Source: Crambe crambe
Taxonomy: Eukaryota; Porifera; Demospongiae; Poecilosclerida; Crambeidae
NCBI GenBank assembly: GCA_963924555.1
Contig: OZ004594.1
Span: 806,001-870,000 of the forward strand
Direction of reading: 5' to 3'
Length of the DNA stretch: 64,000 nucleotides
The notes beneath the pieces were generated by a model. The model had not been told where the DNA came from, searched no databases, and worked only from the letters and a program-made list of their open reading frames with translations. Shown one piece after another: positions 57,977 through 64,000 of this stretch (within the stretch, counting starts at the first letter, position 1; the number at the start of each line of letters is the position of its first letter). The translations under genes were made by a program, and so were the position numbers.

Positions 57977-58244
57977 ACAGGTGGTTGGTAAAGCTAAAAA
58001 GGTGGAGCTACACTTACCGCAATAGGTTTGAATTTCATTCCAGCGGCTTGAGATGGTTGCACGAGAAATGGAGAAGCCTCTTTCTAGCACATTCCTGGAC
58101 CCATTAATCCAAAACAAGCTTCAAAAGTGTTGCTACGGTAGCAGAAAATCAAGCCAGCGGTTAACTGAAAAACTCTGCATTATCGAACTCGAGGTAGCTA
58201 ATATTATTTAATTATCTTTATTTACAGCCTGTATAATAATCATA

Positions 58245-60371
58245 ATGGTTGGTAGCTACAGGATGAGGTGGTTAACAAATCTCTCAAGGGTTGTGTTCAA
58301 ATTCACCTTCTTGCGAGGAAGACACCGGGTCCCCAAACTTCTCTTCGTCCTCATTTTCTCGGCAATCGTCTTCACAGTCACCAGACTCACTATCTGCAAC
58401 TTGCAGCCGGCAATGTGTGGGATTGAAAACCCCAACCTTGAACAACCCATTGGAAAGAGAGGAGAAGTGAGTATACAGATAAGTGAGATTAATGTGGTTA
58501 ATTGAATACTGTATCAGATGTTACAGCAAGGACCAGAGGAAGAAGGTGGCCCTGAGTTCCACATAGAGGAGCAAGATAGTGTCAGAAGAAAAGGGGAGAA
58601 GGAAATGGCTTACAGGGATAAGGAAGAGAATTCCAGAAAGGAAGAGGAAAGAGTTAGAGCTGTTAGAGAGGGAGAAGCAGACATCAGGGAGGCAGAGGGG
58701 CATATAGAAGTGGGTGGAGCTGAGGAAGGAGCGGGAGGAGCTGGTGGAAAGAAGGCTGTCAATAGAATGATAAAAGAACCCAAGAAACAGGAAGTGAAGG
58801 TGGGTGGAGATAAGGAAGAGGAAGTGAAGAACGTGATGGTTGGAGACGAGGAAGTGAAGAAAGATGGCATTGCAACGGTGGGTGTCGTGAAGGAGAAGGT
58901 GGGTGTGGCTGAAGCAAAAGTGGAAAATATGGGTGAAGCCAAAGAGCCAGTGGGGAAAGATGGTGCCAAAGAGAAGAAAGACTCCATTGCTCCTAAGGAT
59001 AAAGGTGACAACAGCATGAGTGCTGAGGAAGTGGCAAAGGCTATTCAGTCTGGAACTATGGTAAGGAATAACAGTCCAGAGGCAATTAAACTCTGACCCC
59101 TCGTTGGTTAGTTGTCAGTCCACTCAGGGAGGGGAGAACAGAAGCCCTCGTTTTTTAAAACCACATTTGGAGATAATTATTATGCTATGGGGTGACCCCT
59201 ACCATTATTGTGCTATGGGGTGACCCCTACCATTATTGTGCTATGGGGTGACCCCTACCATTATTGTGCTATGGGGTGACCCCTACCATTATTGTGCTAT
59301 GGGGTGACCCCTACCATTATTGTGCTATGGGGTGACCCCTACCATTATTGTGCTATGGGGTGACCCCTACCATTATTGTGCTATGGGGTGATCCCTGCCA
59401 TTATGCTATGGGGTGATCCCTACCATTATTGTGCTATGGGGTGACCCCTACCATTATTGATCTGATAATTCCACAGTGTAAGACGGTGTGCCCTCCATTC
59501 ACTTGGTCCGAGTGGTCACCTTGCAGCAAGGCCTGTGGACGTGGTCGCAGGTATCGTAAGGCTCTTTACGAGATTGTTTGCAAGTTTAACGATAAATGTC
59601 CATCCAATCACGTTGAAGAAGCTATATGTGAGACTCCGTGCCGTTTTGATCCAGACAAATATGGTGGACCAGGTATGCTCAAGAAGTCATATGTCAGCTG
59701 GTCTTCTAGAATTGATAACCCTTTTCCTTTTAAATGGATGAGCTGACTTGTACAGTACAGTTGTCTTATCGACTTGGTGACCCTTTACCATTTATAGTAG
59801 TGGTGTGTGAAATTGATGACCCTTTTCCATATCAATAACAGCAGGTGTTGACCTTTACCCTATGCCAAATTCCTCATGATATGTGGTGGGGGATGTGTTA
59901 TAAACAACAACTCAATCATCCTCAGAATGTGTCCTAGCATATGGTGCATAATTAGTCGTGCGCACACTACATTTGGATCCCCCACCCCGTTGCTCCCTCT
60001 ACAACGTACGTTGTATTCGTGTTACGTGTGTTGTGGGCTTCCCTGTAGCTTGTTTAACACTGCATTGCAAACCCAATTCCTTAATATTAGCGTAATTGGC
60101 CACTCCCTCTCTAACATACGTTGTGCGTGCGTGCATGCGTGCGTGCATATTGTACTAATGTGTGACGTGTGCCTGTAGTTACTAACAGTAAATGTTTACA
60201 CTCCATTCCTGCAAGCCTCATTCCTGAATATTAGCTTGATTAGCCACTCCCCCTGTTGTACAGATGGACTGGACATGTATCCCATTAATCCTCTGAATCC
60301 TCCTGCATATCCCGAAGATCGACACTACATGTGTGGTCACTGGCTGGTGGAGTACGTGAAGATACATAATG
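58245..60371 (+). CDS. Type II membrane protein with charged stem and TSP1 repeat, 3' end unresolved
   Basis: Exons keep phase: 58245-58466, 58518-59060, 59477-59672, 60264-60371. A short cytoplasmic N-terminus is followed by a signal anchor (PKLLFVLIFSAIVFTVTRL, about residues 27-46). A roughly 180-residue stem is almost all Lys, Glu, Gly and Ala. Then comes a thrombospondin type 1 repeat with FTWSEWSPCSKACGRGRRY and six cysteines (CKTVC, CSKAC, CKFNDKC, CETPC). The next exon ends MCGHWLVEYVKIHN. The layout (anchor, stem, lumenal domains) resembles Golgi enzymes, but no catalytic domain is visible. Further exons must follow 60371 and were not identified with confidence. Confidence 0.7.
59176..59459. 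repeat. 28-bp minisatellite, about 10 units
   Basis: The unit GTGCTATGGGGTGACCCCTA plus CCATTATT repeats with a 28-base period in the intron just before the TSP1 exon. Most copies are identical; two near the right end have GATCCC. The core GGGGTGACCCC is nearly self-complementary. Confidence 0.95.
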
Positions 60372-61187
60372 GTGAGTGAGCTACATAGGACAGCAAGCAT
60401 GTGCATGCCTCATGGAAATAACATGCATGCACATGGAGATAACATGTATGCACATGGAGAGAACATGCATGCACATGGAGATAACATGCATGCACATGGA
60501 GAGAATATGCATATGCTGTGTGCCCTCAACATGCCTGCACATGTGCATTCTCATATTATAGTATATCATTCGTGCGTGAGAACAGCTGTGGTCTCCAGAG
60601 TGATGGTGGGGTATGCTTAAACAAGCTATAGGTGAAATGCATGCAAGGCAGCTTTTATAGTGATAAACAAATAGTTCAAAGGTCATCAGTATCATGTAGT
60701 CAAATTGAAGAACCTGATCGCTCTGTATACTGAACCATTACAGCAAATATGTGACCAGGTCTCAGCGAGCTATTCCTTGAGGCATTGTGTTACCATGGGA
60801 GGGAGTAAAAGAGAGATGTTATTTGTGTGTCTTGTCATTGGATCAATTGCAGCCAGTGGCTAGTCTTTCCTATGCCATTGCCACTCCTCTTTTCTTTTGC
60901 TTTAAGTCCATGTGGGGTACAGTGAACACGTGTGTGTGTGTGTGTGAGCTAGGTCACCCAGCGAGTCAGCTCAGTTTTCCCCTCCCCCCGATCACCTTCT
61001 AAGAAAACACTGCAGCTGCAATTTACGTGTGTGTGAGGTAAATGTAGTCCACCCACTCATCTACCCAGCATGGTGGATACGTAACTATATCTCCTGCAAA
61101 AAGCAAACAAAAACAACAACAACAACGACAAAACAACCTTCCATCATGGTCACAGCATTTGTGAAGTCACCCACTCTAGCTGTGATA

Positions 61188-61190
<3 letters not shown>
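60372..61190. other. Intronic or intergenic, no gene recognised
   Basis: Contains a short tandem array of an ACATGCATGCACATGGAGA-like 21-base unit (60418-60510). No exon could be supported. Confidence 0.5.

Positions 61191-61283
<93 letters not shown>
61191..61283. repeat. CT microsatellite
   Basis: A perfect TC/CT run of about 93 bases, the longest in the window. Confidence 0.95.
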
Positions 61284-61285
<2 letters not shown>

Positions 61286-61919
61286 CTCAATTCACTAAGT
61301 ATTAATTGTAGCCATAGATCTTTCCCAGCCCCACCCCCTCAAATCTGGGGTAGTCATGGCCAATGTGTGGGGCTGGGTAAGGTAAGTGATTGATTGTGTG
61401 AGGTATAATTATAGCCAGTTAACTGACTGGCTCTATGAACAATCCTCCCCTCCCTAGCCTCATGCTACGAAGGCCACACACTCACAAGGCACCACACATG
61501 CCATGTATGTAACAACAACTACCCTCCACATGTGCCACACATGCTTGTACATATATGTAACATGCATGTATTGGAAACAACATTGCAAATATATAATGTA
61601 AGGATTATTATACTTAGAAACAATTAGTCTCAATTACGCATGGACATGAAATAGGCACCATGAAGCATGAAGTCATAAGAGGCAATTTATCTGGTGTTAG
61701 TAATCATGCCAAGTATGCAGTATTGATGAAATAAAAAAGGGACTGCCTGCCACCAAGGAGACCAATGACCTCAGAATTCCACAGTATTGATTCATATCTT
61801 TTTTTTCTCTCTTGCAATCTTCTCTTTATCTGCCACCAAGGAGACCAATGACCTCAGAATTCCACAGTATTGATTCATATCTTTTTTTTCTCTCTTGCAA
61901 TCTTCTCTTTAATTGATTA
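61284..61919. other. Spacer with an 83-base tandem duplication
   Basis: A block with CTGCCACCAAGGAGACCAAT...TCTCTCTTGCAATCTTCTCT occurs twice, at about 61747-61829 and 61830-61912. No gene is seen otherwise. Confidence 0.7.
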
Positions 61920-62213
61920 TCACTCCATCTGGTCATTGTTGCAGTGGGGATTAGAGTCACGCAGGATAGGTATGCTCCCCAGGGAGATGGGCTGTGATGC
62001 ACAGGGTCGAGGGAGAAGCACTGGATCAAAGTCTTTAAGCTGTAAGAGGGAGAGGTTGGAGGAGAGGGGGTATAGTGTGGGAGGAAATGCCTGGGGGATC
62101 TGAAGAGAGGGAGAGTGGGAGGTAGAGGAAGAAAACAAGTCGTCATAAAAATCTTCAGAAATAAGTAGGAATTGCAGGAAGTTGGAGAGGGTCAGGGTCT
62201 CATGAACTGAACT
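61920..62213 (-). CDS. Candidate terminal exon of an unidentified minus-strand gene
   Basis: After an acceptor (TTCACTTCTAAAG) the frame is open for about 97 residues: ETLTLSNFLQFLLISEDFYD, DLFSSSTSHSPSLQIPQAF, SLLQLKDFDPVLLPRPCASQ, ending CNNDQME and a stop at 61920. The composition (acidic/aromatic patch, then Ser/Pro) resembles an activation domain, but I do not recognise the family. A possible preceding exon lies at about 62296-62372. Confidence 0.4.
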   Translation of the reverse strand, partial: SSVHETLTLSNFLQFLLISEDFYDDLFSSSTSHSPSLQIPQAFPPTLYPLSSNLSLLQLKDFDPVLLPRPCASQPISLGSIPILRDSNPHCNNDQME

Positions 62214-62620
62214 TTAGAAGTGAAAAACAACCCCCCCCTTTTTTGCAGAGTGATCTCATTGTAACAATTCTTCCTGTTTCTTTGGTTCACCGGTAGTTCG
62301 ATCTCCTCAAGGTTTCTACTACAACCTTGCATCTTAGCAAACCGATCCCTTCCAGAGAGAAGACCTTTATGCTATGTAGCAAAGGTTTAAGTTCATGTCC
62401 TTTTTTAAATTTTGTTTGTCTGTTTAGCCTTAAATCCTTTGTGGTGCCATGGTTTGTGTTTCCTTAGAAAAATAAGGTAGATCGACCTTTAGCATGGTGC
62501 CAGGGGGTTAAAGATCGAACTAGATGACGTGTACTTACTGAACCAATATAGTCTGCCTTAATTCCCACATCTCACTGTCGTTTTCTCAGCTGTCATATCG
62601 GATTACAAAAATGGCCTAAG

Positions 62621-63195
62621 ATGGCCGACATGGGAGTAGTTAAGTTACAGATCACATCTCACGAGATGTTTGATTTGAATTATGCACTTCTAAATCCAGA
62701 CTCTAAATACGGTAGGAGAGAGGAAAAAGATTTAATGCAAGGTAATGGAGGAGAGGAGTGGAGGAGGAGGAGAGGAGTGGAGGAGGAGGAGAACGTGAGA
62801 AAAGGTCATCAAATTAGAACCAGACACATAATTCCATGCTATCAGACTCTTTGGATTCAAAACTCCCTTATTTGGATGCTATAAAGCTGAAGGTCACTGC
62901 AGTTACTTGTAGTTATGGTGATAAAGGACAGCAGACATTGGAACTATTTGGTTGTACTCTTCAGAGTCCCTAACTTAGACATATTTTTCCGACAAATTTC
63001 CAAATTCAGAAAAGGAGAGGGTGATTTTCTACAGGGGAATTACAACGTGTCTCCTCTTGAACACAAGCCAGTTTGCCATGGAGGCTGATGCAATTACTGT
63101 CAATGTTTATAGCAGGATAATTGTGGTTACCACGGGTCCTTGGTCAGCCCAATACCCTGTATGGTCCAGAGTAAACGACCCATCTGGACGGGCAG
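62621..63195 (+). CDS. Two candidate exons of an unidentified plus-strand gene
   Basis: An ATG in AAGATGGCC context (62621) begins MADMGVVKLQITSHEMFDLN and ends at a donor after 62712. A second exon at 63010-63195 continues in phase with ERVIFYRGITTCLLLNTSQF and VVTTGPWSAQYPVWSRVNDP, then a donor. AAGATGGCC also resembles a YY1 start-site motif, which favours a gene start here over a continuation of the TSP1 gene. The family is unknown. Confidence 0.4.
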
Positions 63196-64000
63196 GTATT
63201 ATTATTGAAGGGGATTGAGCAAGACTGCACTTTTAATGGGTTGGCTATCACTCCCCCATCTGGAGCATGTCTGTGCATATAAAATAACACATAATGGTGT
63301 GCCATCAATTATGGAGCATTAACATAGCTTATCTAACCTCTTTGGTTAGTGTTGCTATATTTAGCATGCACCATTTTAGTAGGTGATTCAGCACAATGTG
63401 GGTGGAATGGGGCCACCCTCGGTTACCCAGCACCGATGGTGCAGCATGCGTGGTGCCAGCGTCTCTCCTGAGTTTTTTTAACACATTATTTGTTTACTAC
63501 GCTACAATAACTCTCACATTAACCCCTTTCCTCTAATTGGAAGAAGTTCAAGTAGCAGCTGCTGTTCCCCCATTGACAGAGTGTGTGGGCACATCATTAT
63601 TATTCAAAGTGTCATAAGGATTGTTGACTTCTTTTTGGTATCATTATTTCTGCTCTGTGAGACCAAATATTGTTGTAGTAGTGAACCCATGATTTTTCTT
63701 TTTGACCTCTGGAAGGAGACCACCCTTCATTCTTCTCACACATAGTCAGTTCAGTATAGAGTGTAATATCTAGGTGGTCGAATGGTGCACACAAGGATGA
63801 GGGTGGTAAAGGTCTCTATTAATTAAGAAAAGGTCTGTCTTGCAAGACTCTAAAAGAAGTATATTAGACTAGATGAAGAAAAGCACACACTGTAATAATA
63901 GTTCACAGGTCCATCATTAAATATTTGGGAGGTGGCTTGGGTTGAGTTGGGTTGGGTTGGGTTGGGTGGGGAACTGTTTCATTGTGTCTCAACTTTTCTT
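63196..64000. other. Right edge, no gene recognised
   Basis: No supported exon. A short GGGTT array (about 63935-63965) lies near the end. If the gene begun at 62621 is real, this is its intron. Confidence 0.5.

Noticed and set aside
58521-59017. Long minus-strand frame opposite the KE-rich stem exon
   Set aside because: It is the low-complexity complement of a strongly biased sense exon that has matching splice sites and phase on the plus strand.
63930-63972. Telomere-like GGGTT repeats
   Set aside because: The array is short and pentameric and lacks the TTAGGG unit of animal telomeres.
1-64000. tRNA, rRNA or snRNA genes
   Set aside because: I looked for A/B box pairs, clover-leaf ends and rRNA motifs and saw none convincing; a covariance-model scan would be needed to exclude them.

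Overview
The window is nuclear DNA of an early-branching animal, most likely a demosponge. Genes are dense and split by many short GT-AG introns, intergenic gaps are short, and the families (MRTF with RPEL motifs, PLP/M6 proteolipid, TSP1 repeat, Death domain, CD225) are metazoan. The species assignment is inference. All gene calls come from reading exons and checking splice phase by hand; no search was run.

Region 1 (1-23.8 kb) is a tandem segmental array. The most complete unit (C, about 16.0-23.8 kb) holds a coiled-coil/Roc-COR GTPase/Death-domain gene (+) convergent with an apparently intact ERCC1 (-). Unit B (4.1-11.3 kb) has a second full-length GTPase/Death gene beside a decayed ERCC1 copy. 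Unit A (0.8-3.4 kb) keeps only the last exons of the GTPase/Death gene and a broken ERCC1. It is fused on the left to a copied piece of the PLP/M6 gene from 32 kb and on the right to one orphan FDXR-like exon. A 4.67-kb Ginger-type DNA transposon (integrase-like transposase plus Ulp1-type protease, both read on the minus strand) separates B from C and sits exactly on a 1.76-kb deletion. In the coiled-coil exons 2-4 the two GTPase/Death paralogues differ at 33 bases, all replacement changes in 20 codons, while intron 3 between them differs at one base in 82. This is the strongest anomaly in the window and suggests a diversifying intracellular receptor-like family.

Region 2 (23.8-37 kb) holds housekeeping and membrane genes: BRF2 (+, divergent from ERCC1), a PLA2G7-like PAF acetylhydrolase (-), a pogo-type element remnant, a PLP/M6-type four-span proteolipid (+), POP7/Rpp20 (-) and syntaxin 8 (-).

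Region 3 (37-50.3 kb) holds a myocardin-related transcription factor (+, 1008 aa, long first intron), intronless DCUN1D3 (-) and TSR3 (-).

Region 4 (50.3-64 kb) holds a 17-bp minisatellite of about 70 units with a 29-unit higher-order pattern and a TIR element inserted near its left end. It is followed by an AMP-binding (OleC-like) enzyme with a C-terminal membrane anchor (+), two tandem CD225/dispanin genes (-) sharing a promoter motif, a type II membrane protein with a TSP1 repeat (+), and poorly resolved exons to the right edge.
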